Shown: positions 1-12,987, numbered from the stretch's first letter. The stretch is DNA of 64,000 bases from Atrina japonica (GCA_030159075.1 BROG01001212.1:1-64000), one strand, 5' to 3'. Made by a program: numbers and translations. The notes: generated by a model not told the origin, from the sequence alone.

Positions 1-396
1 TATATACGTTTATGAGAATAAACTTTTGCTATTGCTATTGCTATTGACGATTCAGCCATCAGAACTGTGTCGTTGGCGTACTTAAGTAAAAAGACACTAA
101 TTAATCCTAACTCTAAATAAGGACAATTTTCTCTTATATACTGCATTTCACAATCATTTACATTAATACTGTACAAAATCGGCGAAAGTACCTCGCCTTG
201 AAACAAACCAACCTTAGTAGGAAAATAATCATATAAATAAAAATTATATTTTACACATGACTTAACATTTTCGTAAAGGGACTTAAGTTAATTAATTTTA
301 CTTCGTATTCCATGAGTAATTAACTCACACCACAGTTTACTTCTATCTACTAGATCAAACGCGATCGCACGTGTACCGTTCACTGCTGTTAGATCG
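1..396 (-). pseudogene. LINE (non-LTR) reverse transcriptase fragment
   Basis: Read on the minus strand from about 396 down to the window edge, this is one nearly open frame resembling the palm of a non-LTR retrotransposon reverse transcriptase. It has AFDLVDRSKLW (motif A region), then GLFQGEVLSPILYS (the QG..LSP block), then LLKYANDTVL where the catalytic Y-A-D-D is expected. One in-frame stop lies at 288-290, and the first catalytic Asp of the YADD box is Asn, so this copy should be inactive. It runs off the left edge, so neither the 3' end nor the clade can be given. Confidence 0.75.
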
Positions 397-1028
397 ATAC
401 GGAAAACATGTCAAACATGAATATACGTCAAATTATGGAAAGTATTTCATTGAAAACTGCAATTATTCATTTTTTTTTGAATAAAAACATTGTATTTCTA
501 TACATATACTTTGACCACTTTCAAGTTAAATAGAATGTATTGGTATTCCCCGATCCGTTTGAGACTCCACGATTGAATAAAGTGTTATATAATTCAGGGG
601 AATTCAAAGAAGGGTGAAAAATTATTAATTTGTTTTCAGCTTCATTCCCTTCCTCAGAGCATTTCAACGCTCTATTTCTGTTCCTAAACGTACAGCACAA
701 TTTTTTTATCATTGTTAATCATTTTGAACACGCTCCTTTATGAATATCCATTAGCTACGAGTGATTTCGGGTACACGAAACCGCGGGTAGTCAATTGCAT
801 AGCGATTCCGAACCGTGGTTTCACTGACGACTTTGAGGGCGCCCATCTCTATAAACATCTATGCACAATCGGGGGTTCGAAATTTCCTTGTTTTCGGAAC
901 CAAAATAAAATTGCCAGAAGCTAAAACATTGTAACGACTCCTTTACCTTATATCCATATAACCTGGCGAGATGTAGTCTCGTGAACCCTTATTGTTTTTT
1001 TTTCGCTTTTGGTTTTGTGTGTGCGTGC

Positions 1029-1059
<31 letters not shown>

Positions 1060-3042
1060 TGTGTGTGTGACCTTCACCTTTATGTGGGTTATCGACGACT
1101 TCCACATTATACTAAAAGTTGACATAAGCGATCCGTGTCAAACGTCAATCAGCGTAAAAGTTTAGCACGTAAGCGGTCTTGTATACGTAAACAAGTCTGT
1201 ACTGTAGCGACGACGTCTGCATTGTATCTAGTATTTTTTCGTATTGCATGAAGTGATGTAGTGGTAAGTAAGGATGAACTGCCTGCACTTTGTTATCCTG
1301 ACTGTAAATAAAAATTGCCGATTGTACGGTCAGCCTGTGGTATTTTGAAACACAATGAAAACGTTTATTATGGAGAGTCTGTGGTATTCCAGATCCGATG
1401 AAAATTCATGACGGATGGCTTGATGGAAGAGGTGCCATTGCTAAATGACCACCATCATTTTTATCCGACATCATTCAATTTCTTCTTCAACATGGAGATA
1501 TTCCTTTAGCAAATTCTTTGCTAAAATATTATAAAATAGGAAAGACATATGAATATTTTACAAGTGGCTTTCAGATGTTTTTATCACCCCTTTTCAAAGA
1601 TTAGGATGTGTTTTAACTTTTAAGAGCCAAGTGCACACCCTCACAAAGAGTCAAAGATGAACTTCATGACTGCTGGGTAGCCATTTCAAGGGTACTACGA
1701 ATCACCGAAAAGACGGCCTGGTCACCGAAAAGACAGGCGATTCATCGAAAAGACGCCGAACAGACACTAAATTTTATACAATATATATATTATTTTGTTA
1801 TGAAAGGTTAATATTAACAATGACAATAATTGATTTGTCTCACAGAAATAACACAATTAATTGAGGAAATGCTAAAGATTATATCCAACTTGCACTACTA
1901 GGCCTTCCGATCACGGAAGCCATTATGGATTCTAATTATATGTGGCTTTATATATCGCTGATTATAGGTACAGTACAGTTTTGGGACAAAAATATTCGCC
2001 ACTTATATTCTTCTTTGTTTAATATATAGACAACATTTACTAAATGTTGGTAAAATCCACAAATTATATAAGATTTTAATAGTAGCCTAAGTAGTATTAT
2101 GTCGTATTTCCAAAATATAATTTTGTAAATTGTGTAATTTAGTAAAATACATGTAGTTTTATCTTCCACAGAATCATTATTTTCTCAACAAAAAAGTATA
2201 TCTAAATTTGAAAAGGATAAAAATATGAAATCAATGTCCTTTTTGTAAAATTAAAGTATTTGAAATATTTCGTAAATTACGGGATTCTGTGGCATTTCAA
2301 AATTGTTGGTTTTATATAAAACAAATAAGAAAATAACGTAAGTGGTGAAGATTTCCGGTAACTGTACTATGGAACTGTTCCATTTTGTCGATTCAGTTTG
2401 CTGTGTTTTTATTGAAAATAAAATATCACTTTAGATGAAAACAAATATCAAGCTCATAAGTTTTTTTTTATTCAAAATCACATTAAATATAGATCAACAT
2501 GTTTTATAAACATAATAGTAATTGCTAATGCAAATAAGTGATTGCTATCTATTCAACACACACACACACACCCCTACATGCATTTCAAATAAAAATATGG
2601 AGTTAATAAGTATTTAATCATAATCAAATTCAATAGAAAACAGTTCAAAATGTAAATAATTGTTTACTTATGCAAATATGTGATTGTGCTTAGTTTAACA
2701 CACACTCACACACCAAATAAAAACATGACGTTTTAAGTCATAACCACATACATTATAAAATATATGTAAATCAGCGTATATTAAAAAAATGCAAATAAGT
2801 GGTTGCACTCTGTTCAATAGACACGCACACATATATTACAGATAAATACATATTAATTTAGAAATAAGATCTGAATCGTAATCACATTGAAAAAATATCA
2901 ACACATGTTTTATAACAACACCTATAGTACCCAGTTACTTGTATTCAAAGGACAAACATCTAGATCTTTCCTACCCCATACTGGGCTTCTCTACAACGAG
3001 AAATGGCGTATATTCTAGATAACTTGTCCTACTGCATCCAAC
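397..3042. other. no gene seen; AT-rich intergenic DNA with one microsatellite
   Basis: Short open frames here (for example 521-712 minus and 712-924 plus) show no domain, no codon bias and no exon-like borders. The stretch holds a (GC)n(GT)n tract at 1021-1069 and short CA runs near 2555-2570 and 2699-2713. A phrase built around 'accgaaaagac' recurs three times at 1700-1755 and is echoed at 42,695-42,715, probably an old dispersed repeat. Confidence 0.6.
1021..1069. repeat. (GC)n(GT)n microsatellite
   Basis: An alternating purine-pyrimidine tract that changes from GC to GT dinucleotides. The HTHTHT-type peptide on the minus strand is a product of this repeat, not a gene. Confidence 0.95.
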
Positions 3043-4345
3043 TCACTCATTCACTCTCTGTTTCTGTCCATTAGTCTTTGTTATCTCATTCACCTTTCGT
3101 TTTCTCTGGCCATTTTTACCATGGATTTTGGGTGCCGTTATTGTCGATGACTTGTCAGTAGTGGTCACAGGTTTTTTTTTTGTCTGTTGGTACATAGCCT
3201 TTAAGACGTTGGTAGAGATGGAGTCTTCCTGTGTTTCGTTTTGAGACCCACATTGTCCTGGATACTCCAAATGTCTGTGGGTATCAGCTAGTGGAAATTG
3301 ACCCGTATTAACTAGCGAACGTCTTAAGTCTGTGAACTGTCCGTTGTAATTAAATCTAGAAGGGGTTTGGACTTCCAGTAAATTGCCTGCTTCAATACGT
3401 GGTATATTGACTCGCAGTTGTTATTGGTCCAATTTCGGTCCAAAAACCCCGCAGTCATGAGCTCATTTACCTTTGTTTTTATGTTATTTTTCAGTCTTTT
3501 CATGGAATAATTATAAACTTTATTAGATAAATCTTTGGCAAGTGATTCGACCCCCTTTGCATTACTCCTCAAAACGGGTGCTGTCACCAGCATTGATAAT
3601 ACCATCACTACCCAAAATTTGATCTAATAAACTCTGTTTGTCATGTTTTGTTACACAGTCATCTACGTTTAGCATTTTGGTGAAGATGTCTTGTGAACAA
3701 AACATGACGGGCATCAGGGAAAAACGGAACAATAGCATTCATTAGACCCGCCTCTTCATCGCTCCCTATCACTACGTTACTTGTGTCTGTTTCCGTCAGT
3801 TTTGTTTTCAAGTGGTTAAAAAAATTACTATAACTTTCAAAGTCACTATTATCGTGGATAAATATGGATCCCCCAAAATGGGCGAATCACCTGCCTTATG
3901 TCGAACAACGGCTGTATGTTTGTAGCAGTTCACAGTGACGTGCATGTCATACAGGTATAAAGTCTTGTCTACTCAAAGAAGGCTTTGTCCAGAACAACAT
4001 AATGTTTTAATGTCGTCAAGTTGTTCGTCCGCATAAAGTATTATGTAAGGAGGTTTACCCTGATCCGTAATTATGGATTTGACAATGGACGTCTCGTCCG
4101 CCAGTAACTTGTCCAATTCATTGACATGATCAGCAATGTTTTGCCGTTTTGTTACATCTCCTATGTCTAATTTCATTTGTGTCTGTTTGTCATTATGTTT
4201 TTTGTCATAAACCTGTTTTTACAACTCGTCATATTTGGATGCCAACTTTTATATACAAACTGCGGTTTGTTTGTTTTCAGTAATTCTGACATCTCACTCA
4301 TAACTTTAAATGGGGTTCTCACATACTCCTCTTTTACATTTCAGA
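3043..4345 (-). pseudogene. MULE-like DDE transposase relic
   Basis: Minus-strand frames line up in order along 1.3 kb. They are an N-terminal piece (4176-3973, ending LCCSGQSLL at an in-frame stop), a piece with VTVNCYKHTAVVRHK (about 3945-3890), a piece with GSDEEAGLMNAIVPFFPDAR followed by HVLFTRHLHQN (about 3765-3670), then 3608-3324 with NNNCESIYHVLKQAIYWKS, and a basic Lys/Arg/Gln-rich tail (3270-3043). The middle Asp with downstream C/H residues and the late Glu in a 'CES..HVLK' setting follow the layout of Mutator-like transposases in invertebrates. Several frameshifts and stops separate the pieces, so it is dead. The family call is inference from motif order; no terminal repeats were found. 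Confidence 0.55.
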
Positions 4346-4369
4346 AGAGGATAGATCAATCCTAGGTAC

Positions 4370-5330
4370 CTACTGTGCATACACTGCAGGGTAAGAAATT
4401 TCAAAATTGTCTTTAATTAATGTAACAGAATCATCTTCAAATAATTTAATTTTAGTAGATTTCTACATTTTTAAATCTTATTCAATATTCAAAATTCCTG
4501 GGATTGTTTGGTTCCTATAGCTGCACAGTGTGTTCATTGTTCCCTTGGTTATTGGTTATCCTTAAATGTCCAATACACATTTGTTTATTTTGATTTTAGT
4601 CATTATGTGGTGTGCTTTATATATTAAGAACACTGCACATGTAATTATGTAATTATTGTGTTCGTTTCTTTTTTTTTTATACCCAATATGATATTTTTAA
4701 TGTGAATGTATCTTTTTTATTTCATTATCATCTGTCATTTCAAGTAAAACAATTAATGATTTGTTAATCACTTCACCAAAATCTTATAGTCTCTTTTTAA
4801 AAAAAAAAAATGAAAAATATATACTGTATCTTTAAGATTATATATCAAATCCTAATATATGATAATGTTATCCAATTTTCATATTACTAATGTTTTTTCT
4901 TTCCCATTTATCTTTAGTAAGGTCTGTATCGGTACAGTTGACATGTATGTTTAATGAGAGTGATGGCACCAGTATTTTACATATATTTTGCTGTTTTCAA
5001 TAAGCCTTTAGTGAAAATCGGAAACCTGATATCTCTTTCACTATTACCAGTAAAACATTGGGTAGCACTAGTATTTCTAATGAAGTTGAAATCTCAAATT
5101 GGTGAAAATAGATGATCCAGATTTAGTTGTATTGCTGAATACACATTTGTCCTAGCCACTTTTCATTTGCAAACATGCAGCTTCACATGAAACTCCTTAC
5201 TTTCAATTTTGGTTCAAACTGGAACACTGATTCTTGAAAAGAAGTTGAAAATGTCTCAAATTTGACAAATAACTTATTTTTTATGTTTACCTAGGTGCCT
5301 GTGAAATTGACATTTGAACTTGGAATTTTG
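4370..5330. other. no gene seen; AT-rich intergenic DNA
   Basis: No open frame with domain-like content and no splice-bounded exon was seen. A poly-A run lies near 4800-4810. Confidence 0.5.
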
Positions 5331-5810
5331 TCAAAATAACCTTTATATAAATTCGTACGAGTTTCTCATATACCTCTTTATACACAAAGTCAATTAGTTC
5401 TGAGTTATTAAACCATTTGTATACAACTGCACCCTATATTATTGAAGCGCCCCTTGTGGATATTTAGCGGTGGAATTCATTTTCATTCGCAAACTTTGTA
5501 GATATTGACATACAATCATGCATACAATATTTAAAAGTCATCTGATCATTGGTTCATGGGACGAGTTTTAAAGATGCACCGAGTTTGGGAATTTTTTGAC
5601 TCCTTTTAGGGCGCCTAAGGGTCCTATCCTCTTTTCATTTGCGAACTTTATAGGGGTGCTATATGCAAAATTGGGTTACAATTATCCGACTGGTTCTTGA
5701 GAAGAAGTCGAAAATGTGTAAATGTTAAGACACGACGGACGTCGGCAGACGACAGACAAAAGACGACCGCAATAGGTCACTCAGAGCATTAAGCTCAGGT
5801 GACGTAAAAG
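5330..5810 (+). repeat. dispersed repeat, family A, copy 1
   Basis: Shares phrases with 18,050-18,480, 19,060-19,425 and 31,300-31,700. These include 'cattggttcatg', a 'gcgccccttgtgga'-like block, 'ttttcatttgcgaacttta', 'gagaagaagtcgaaa' and the ending 'cgcaataggtcac'. This copy has the fullest 3' end, with 'ctcaggtgac' near 5795-5804. The copies are diverged and have no coding capacity, consistent with an old non-autonomous element. Confidence 0.65.
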
Positions 5811-6429
5811 CATGTTTCATATAGTATAACAATTATTATCTTGGTCTGAGAGCACGAGCGATTTCATTTGAACGTTGAACTCTAGATTACTGCTACTAGT
5901 AAGAGTTTAACTATTTCCGTCGCCAATCAAACTAATTATTTTACAATCGCGTTTAAAATCGTCTGTTGACGGAAACAGCCGAATGCATCCGAATTAATAC
6001 GATCTTTTTGTAAACAGTTTAGTTATCTTCTATAATCGTTTGTACAAAAGGTGGTTTGCTCTCAATTCCGTGGAAGAGATACATCGCATACTGGGTGACC
6101 ATGGCAGCCAAAATACAAAGAATGCAATTATAACTGTCGAATATATTTTCATTGATTTCTTGCTAACATTCAGTTTGTCATGACGGATAACTCATTTGAA
6201 GACTTCACCGATTTGCTCTGGAAAATTATTTTGCCGTTCGTTAAAAAAAGATATTTTAATATTGTAATTTTCACATGTTTTCAGTGAAATTACTTGTGTA
6301 TGTGAAGTATATAACAAAACAGTTATCAACTAGGATTTCGGGCAACAGAAGGTCTGTTGAACCCTCAAACAAAGGGTCTGTTGGACCCTCGGCCTCTGGC
6401 AACAATATGCTTCGAATATGAGGAACAAT

Positions 6430-6655
6430 TGCAAATCCCAAACAGGATAGGACCATGTGTCCGGAGGGCGTTAGCCTCCTCTGTCAGCATGTCAAAACCC
6501 GTCGGAAATGTTCCATGGAAACCTCAATTTCGATGAAAAGGTCAAGTTTGGTGAAAATGTCATCAGTTAATTTTAGATATGAGCGAGGCACTATATATGG
6601 ACATCTTCCAGAATACTGCCCAGCATTCCTGAGAGGGGCACTTCATATTGTTTAA
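6430..6655 (-). repeat. tail of reverse-transcriptase element, type B
   Basis: On the minus strand it matches 21,490-21,790 and 22,915-23,230: a run of 'ttcaccgaa.cttgacc' phrases, then 'catgccagcagagg', then 'tccggacacctgg' and 'tcccgtttgggatt'. It lies directly downstream (in minus orientation) of the degenerate reverse-transcriptase piece at 6,660-7,220, as the plus-strand copy at 22,915 lies downstream of the piece at 22,404. Confidence 0.6.
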
Positions 6656-6659
6656 TAAT

Positions 6660-7220
6660 ATCCCCCTGTAAACCATAAAACTTCCTTAGTGACGATTTCA
6701 AGCGCTCGACAACGTAACCTTGTGTAAGAAGTTTATTGGTGAGCCTTTTGGCTCTCAGAATAAAACATTCATAAGACGAGCATGCTCTGACATAATGTAT
6801 GAACTGTGTTATGAATATGGCTGTATAAATTCCGCTCCATATGAATACAGAAGGATATCAGCCAAGAGAGGTGTAGAATTGGAACCCATTAATTGGTTCT
6901 GTTGTATCTTTAATTTCTAGTTGGCCGGGATCTATTGAATTGACATATATATGACAATTGTCATTATTAATCCACAAAACGTCGTCGATATACCTAAATG
7001 TAAAACTTATTGTTCACCGATAGCTTTCTAACATCATATCACCAATTTGCACAAAGATATAGCCAGGAGAAAGTACTATTATATGTGAGCATAAGAATGA
7101 CAACCTTTATTCTTGTTTTCAAAGATGCAAGAAAATCTCAACAAGTACGGTTAATACAAAACAGTTATATTAAACAACTTCAACTTCTTATAGGAATTAT
7201 CATTAGAGCCGATTGCCGTT
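6660..7220 (-). pseudogene. degenerate Penelope-like reverse transcriptase fragment
   Basis: Nucleotide phrases match the minus-strand element at 29,208-29,885, notably the block around 6895-7000 with 'tctttaatttctagttggccgggat' and 'cgtcgtcgatatacctaaat', which encodes the Y-I-D-D-V catalytic region there. No reading frame survives here. Together with 6,430-6,655 it is a 5'-truncated, decayed copy. Confidence 0.55.
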
Positions 7221-7745
7221 AGTGTTGCCGCACTAAAACAGTGACGTATTAACGAGTACAGTGACATATGTCCGTACATCTTAAATCAGCGTACAAAGGA
7301 ATATTCTACCATTTCTTATTACTGTTTGTGATATTGAGATATTTTCCTATGGTTGTGTTAATGCTTGATGTCTTCAGGTTCTTATCGAGACGGAACTGTC
7401 TCGGTTCGCTGATATATTTCCCTTATCCATTTAGTTAGTTTTTCAATTTTATTTGTATCATATATATTTTGTAATGACCCCCCCTTTAACTAGACTAATA
7501 TTTTAAACAGACTTTATGAAAAGCTTTGACAGGTTCTGTTTTGGACTCATAATTTCTCGTGGGGTCATTAGGTTTTTTGTACAAAGGTAATTTGTTCACT
7601 TCTTTACAGTGATGCTCTATGAAAAGATGTGACACAATGAATTGTATTGAATTTATTTGATTTGTATTTAAAAAATGCACTGATATATTTACCTTTTTGA
7701 ATCTGTCTGTATCCTTGAATCTACATTGGGACTGTATAGCTTATC

Positions 7746-7879
<134 letters not shown>

Positions 7880-8054
7880 TATATATATATATATCTTAAT
7901 TCAAATTACGATTGCATTTGTGAGCTAAACGTCTTTGTATTATTTATCAAGCTTTATTAAATAATGATGTATATTGATACAGTATTGGGATTTAAAATGA
8001 AACGGAAAATTGCAGTGGTTACTCTGAAACAGATTTGGCTTTGCATTTAGATTT

Positions 8055-8312
8055 ACGTTTTGGCCTTGTGTTATACCACTTTTTCTTAGAAAAACACTTT
8101 ATTGAAAACTGGAGCTCAATTGATGAAGTCTAATTGACAGAAACGATCGTCTTGAGCACTTTAACTTTGGTATTATGTTTTTAATATTATAAACGTAATA
8201 CCACAGTTATAATGCTCAAGACGATATCTTTTTGTCGATTAGACTTCATCAGTTGAGCTCCAATTTAAAAGTTATATGTATTTTCTAAAGAGAAAGTGGT
8301 ATTATACAAGGC
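8055..8312. mobile_element. foldback (palindromic) MITE-like element
   Basis: Two arms of about 110-120 bp are inverted copies. The left arm carries 'ggagctcaattgatgaag', 'cgtcttgagca' and 'ggtattatg'. The right arm carries the reverse complements ('aataccac', 'tgctcaagacg', 'cttcatcagttgagctcc'), and outer 'ttgtgttataccactttttct' is matched by 'agaaagtggtattatacaa'. A single arm recurs at 50,262-50,385, showing that this is a dispersed family. It has no coding capacity. Confidence 0.75.
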
Positions 8313-9388
8313 CAAATAATATCTCTAACAGTATAGCCGAAATATAATAATATAATTCTATCTGTGAAGTTTTATTCATGTTCCGAATTTTTAAAACGTT
8401 TTCATTCATGGAACTCGAAAAATAAGTATTCAAAATCAACTTTGCATTTGAATATTTGTAACCTTTAAGACCCGCTGAAAACTAATCCGAGTCTCGGGAA
8501 ACTTTGCCATTAATGATATTTTCTCAAAAAGGCTCCATCATATAGCTGAAAAGTTATTGAGTATGATTAAAAACAGAAAACAAACAAAAAGAACATTGAG
8601 GTAAACCTTTTATCTAGATTTAAAAATCGCTGTTCGAACCAATCTGTACAACCTTTCACTTGTTATCATAGATACCTGACATCTTGTGCAATGAAAATTA
8701 CAAGTAAAGTAAATGTTAATATTTCAGGCATATATTTAATGTTTAAATATTTATTTTACAATGATACACAAATAAGTAATGACAACACTACATCGGTTAA
8801 ATATTAAAGGTGTACGTGTAATATTCTGTGTGTTATATACAGGTATAAAACAATGCCTCGGTACAAAAATAATTTAAATTTAAAACTGTACTAATTTAGA
8901 ATGCTACAGTACACAAACATGAAGACACTAGTGCACCAGGTGAAGTTTTCTGAAATTTTTCATTTTACTGATTCTTATAAAATGTACAATAGATATATAA
9001 AAAAAGCAAAAAAGCAAAACAATCGCACTGATTGCTTTAAAAGAGGAAATGAATAGGTACAACACTATGTTGCAGTGTACCTTTTTTATCAAGACTACCT
9101 AAATTACTAACGCAAAGTGGTCTCATGAGTGAGGTGTTACGGTGGGACCTTGCTATTAAGACCATCAAACTAATTGACTCAAAGTGGTTTGATTAGCGAG
9201 GTGGTCATTTAACTGTTGGTCTGCACTACGTTGATCATTATTTAGATGTTTAAGATACTGAAAAAAACGGCATTAAATGCGAGATGGTCTCCTAGTCTCA
9301 TGGTTTCACTATCAATATGAAAAATATATCAACTGCGATTTATAACGTAGCTATATACAATCTAATTAAAACCAGATCTCTCACCGCT
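8313..9388. other. no gene seen
   Basis: AT-rich DNA without exon-like blocks. A 'gaggtggtc' / 'gtggtttgatt' phrase repeats near 9115-9210, suggesting part of an old repeat. Confidence 0.5.
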
Positions 9389-9800
9389 CCTGTTTTCTGA
9401 TATGTCGCGTACTTGATCTAAAGCAAACCGCTATGGGGTCACGTGCTAATGACCTCTCGTAGCTCTCTTATATTCAGACAATGAAAATGCGACTTACAAA
9501 ATTAAATAAAATGTTATTTATTTTAAAAAATATATATATAGCCAGCCCGCAATATTTCATCGTGATATCTTTCATGACTCGGACCTATTAAAGGTTATAA
9601 AAATAATTCTTTACCTATAAAATTGTTGTGCACAGTGTTGTTCATAATTTAAATGTCTTTACCATCCGGTCGCTTATAATACTTACAATATTCTTTAAGT
9701 GGTTTTTCCTTGGCAAAAAATGACAAACCTACGAGGTCATCCGCTCGTGACCCCAGAGTGGATTACGTAAGATCCTATACGCGATACATGAAAAAGCCGA
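9389..9800. mobile_element. inverted-repeat element (MITE-like), copy 1
   Basis: About 65-bp imperfect terminal inverted repeats. The left begins near 'tttctgatatgtcgcgta' and ends 'aatgacctctcgtag'; the right begins 'ctacgaggtcatccgctcg' and ends 'tatacgcgatacatg'. The interior of about 270 bp is AT-rich and non-coding. A second copy lies at 49,359-49,790 with the same ends and similar interior phrases ('aaaatgcgacttacaa', 'cagtgttgtt'), so the family is dispersed. Confidence 0.7.
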
Positions 9801-9934
9801 AGAGATTAGAGATTGGTTTGTAATTAGAGTGAGGTACATACAACCGTTCAGCAATATAAGTGAATCTTTGTGTATTCGCTGAACGGTAGAATCACGTTGT
9901 AATACAATACTAAAATCTCAGCTACCAAAGTATA

Positions 9935-10150
9935 AATCTACAGGATATCTAGGACAGATACAGAACCTTAGTGTCGACAAACACGGACCTCTGCAAAAAA
10001 AATCAAGGTCATCCCCGGTGACCGGTCTCATCCACCGTGAGTCCATATTCAAATGAAATTAATGAGGAAAAAATCTTCTTCACCATTGGTACAGACGACT
10101 CAACAGTCGATAGTGAACAGATAACATCATTTCATTTAGTGAAACTTGGG
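9935..10150 (-). repeat. tail of reverse-transcriptase element, type C (fragment)
   Basis: Matches the blocks at 28,990-29,250, 26,650-26,890, 33,330-33,585 and 49,195-49,310: 'aaacacggacctctg', then a 'ccggtgaccggtct' block, 'cgtgagtcca', 'ttggtacagacg' and 'catttagtgaaac'. No reverse-transcriptase sequence is attached here, so it is a solitary tail. Confidence 0.6.
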
Positions 10151-10690
10151 TGGATCCATCCACTACAATGATCGAGTGCAGTCTGATGATACGGATAAAA
10201 CATTTGTATAGTTGTGTCTACATATGAAACATTAGTTTAATATTTTTTACAACAGCTAACTTTATTGTTTGTAGTTGGTAATATCAGAAACTCTTCTGTC
10301 TAATCAAGTGTCCAACTTTAACCACATTATTGAGAAGCTGACCACTGCACTATTCGGACACCCATTTGTTCAACTGAGCATAAAAAAAATACTAAGGTCT
10401 AAACGGAAATGCAGAAATTCTAAGCATACAGTTTTGGTATTAAGATAACCCTTTTCTTAGTATCTGTTAGTTCAGAATATACTTTACAATTGTTTAACAA
10501 CTAATAAACCTCATGCTGCTAGAAATGGTTATACAAATACAACTGTAAATTAATAGAAATGCCTTACCAAAACTTTATTTTGAATTTGTAATATACGTTA
10601 AATTGTCTCAAAACCATCATAGCATCGAGTATTTACATATATAACAATAACATACACTAGAGTATTAATAGACAGTTAGTTCAGAAAATA

Positions 10691-10945
10691 GGGACCTCCG
10701 TGGTCGAGTGGTTAGAGCATCGCCCATTTAACCTTGAAGTCTCTCACTCTTGGTCAGCGCTGGTTCGGGTCCCGCTGGAACCTAAGTTGATTTTTTGTAA
10801 GAAAGTTTGCCAGTTTACTTGCGGGAGGCCGGCGGTATTTTCCTGGGTACACTGTAACCGGGTTACATTCTTTAACATTAAAAACTGGCCGCCACCATAT
10901 AACTGAAAATTTGTTGACTATGACTTAAAATGAGATTCAAAATTA
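10691..10945 (+). mobile_element. tRNA-derived SINE, family 1
   Basis: The head resembles a tRNA with RNA polymerase III promoter boxes: box A 'tggtcgagtggttagagca' and box B 'ggttcgggtcccgc'. The body has 'gtttgccagtttacttgcggg' and 'ggccgccaccatataactgaaa'. The same head and body occur at 23,836-24,080 and 47,946-48,205, where the element ends in an (aaatc)n tail. Confidence 0.8.
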
Positions 10946-12086
10946 AAATTCAGAATATAATATACAAATACGGTGAACATTGGGCAACAACACAGAGGTG
11001 TGGGAATCCAGATGTGGCATCAGGTGCATTTAAGGATTATACATCCGTTGTTGACATGTTAGACTCACTGCGAGTCCACGGTAAGAAAACATTATGGCAC
11101 AAATAACTTACAAATTCATTTAGGATAACATAATAAATAAAAACATTTTCCAGAATAACGCATTAAGGCAAAAAATACGAAACTTAGAACTGACAGCAAT
11201 ATACACGGACAAAGCTTCCAGGCCAATTATCTGAACACAATCTAAAACTAAATCTAAATCTATTTGACATTGATGGTAAATGCGGATGTATCATAATGTT
11301 AGTAACATATGTCAAAATGCTATTTCAGGAAGATGCAATCTATTATATACTTTTTACGCCGCTACAGCAATAGCAAAGTTACTTGCTGACGACCAGTTTT
11401 AATGACGCACGTTGTTATCAATCCAAAATACATATTATTACAAAACGTCATTGTAATTGATAGTAACATGTACATTGCAATTACAATATATGCAGTGATT
11501 ATATACAAATATTTTTAAAGATTCATATGCGTGACAATTATACCAAGGTTAAGTGGCACATCCCTGTTTTGTCAAAAACCAAAACAATAGGTCTACTTTC
11601 CAAAAATAGGTTGCACAGGTAAAACATATTGCCTTGCACGGACCGCATGATTTACCGAATCTCAAATACTTTTGTGACAACAAGTAACTTGTCAACCCTA
11701 TCATGATTTAATTTCGACTGATTGTAAACATGTACCTTGGCACACCTATACATAGCTAAATAGTTCGTTGAAAGTGACAACATTAAATGATCTGTTTCAT
11801 TTTCACCTTTCTTTCAACGTACGTATGTAATGTAAATGGATTGATTTACCAAAATGCTGTATATGATAAGTATAAATACATTCAACAAGAAACACAACTA
11901 ATATCAAATCAGTATATTGTTAGTGACATTTCTTGTATTAAAGAACAACGTGTGTGTATAACATTTTAATGGGAATATTTACAACTGATTTTAAGAATGA
12001 TTCGTTATTAACACTTTATACTCGATTGATATGCAAGCATTTACCCAATGAATTGATGTATGAAAACAAAAACATTCGTCCAGCAA
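10946..12086. other. no gene seen
   Basis: AT-rich DNA. No open frame over about 60 codons has protein-like composition. Confidence 0.5.
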
Positions 12087-12102
12087 ATATATATATATAT
12101 AT

Positions 12103-12193
<91 letters not shown>
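12087..12193. repeat. (TA)n microsatellite
   Basis: A nearly pure TA tract of about 100 bp with one 'gata' interruption. Confidence 0.97.
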
Positions 12194-12195
<2 letters not shown>

Positions 12196-12751
12196 AAGTA
12201 TATGGAAAGTGGATTTTCTTGTTATAAAACGTTTGTATATAATAGTATATCTAGTAAAACTCTATTTACAACTTAGCTTAAATATAATTTTGTTAACTAT
12301 ATCTACTGAATTGTTGTGCAAACATTTAACCATTGACTTTGTGATTGAAAATGAAAATAAAAACATTCTTCTAGAAAATTCGAAACAAAAATAGCGTGAC
12401 AGATGCTTTTATCATATGATCTTAGTTATACAATTTAAATTGCATTTTATGATGACTGGAGGAGGGTCATTTATATTCATTTTTCTGTCAAATTAACCAA
12501 ATTGTTCCAACTAAGTCAAATACTTGCGCAGAAATAAGTGTATAAAACTAATGGTTTTGTTTTAATACATGCATTTAGGCATATATCTTAAATCATCATT
12601 AACATCAAAGTATACTTTATCAGATAATGAATTTTGAATAAAACAAAATGAATCTACAAATGATCTATTATATTTTCCAAATGCATGTTCATGTGTCGTC
12701 ACAAACATGACATCGACCACATTCAGATTAATGAAGTCTGCGTGCTTAGTT

Positions 12752-12793
12752 TATACATATATATATATATATATACATATATATTAATATACT

Positions 12794-12876
<83 letters not shown>

Positions 12877-12907
12877 ATGTGTGTGTGTGTGTACGTGTGT
12901 GTGTTTG

Positions 12908-12981
<74 letters not shown>

Positions 12982-12987
12982 TGTGTT
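12752..12987. repeat. compound (TA)n(TG)n microsatellite
   Basis: Several (TA)n blocks (12,755-12,870) pass into (TG)n with occasional 'tttg' interruptions up to 12,987. Confidence 0.97.

Noticed and set aside
10691..10790. tRNA gene (also at 23,840, 47,950, 35,880 and 50,575)
   Set aside because: Box A and B are present, but each is joined to a shared non-tRNA body and tail and occurs in several copies, so these are SINE heads.
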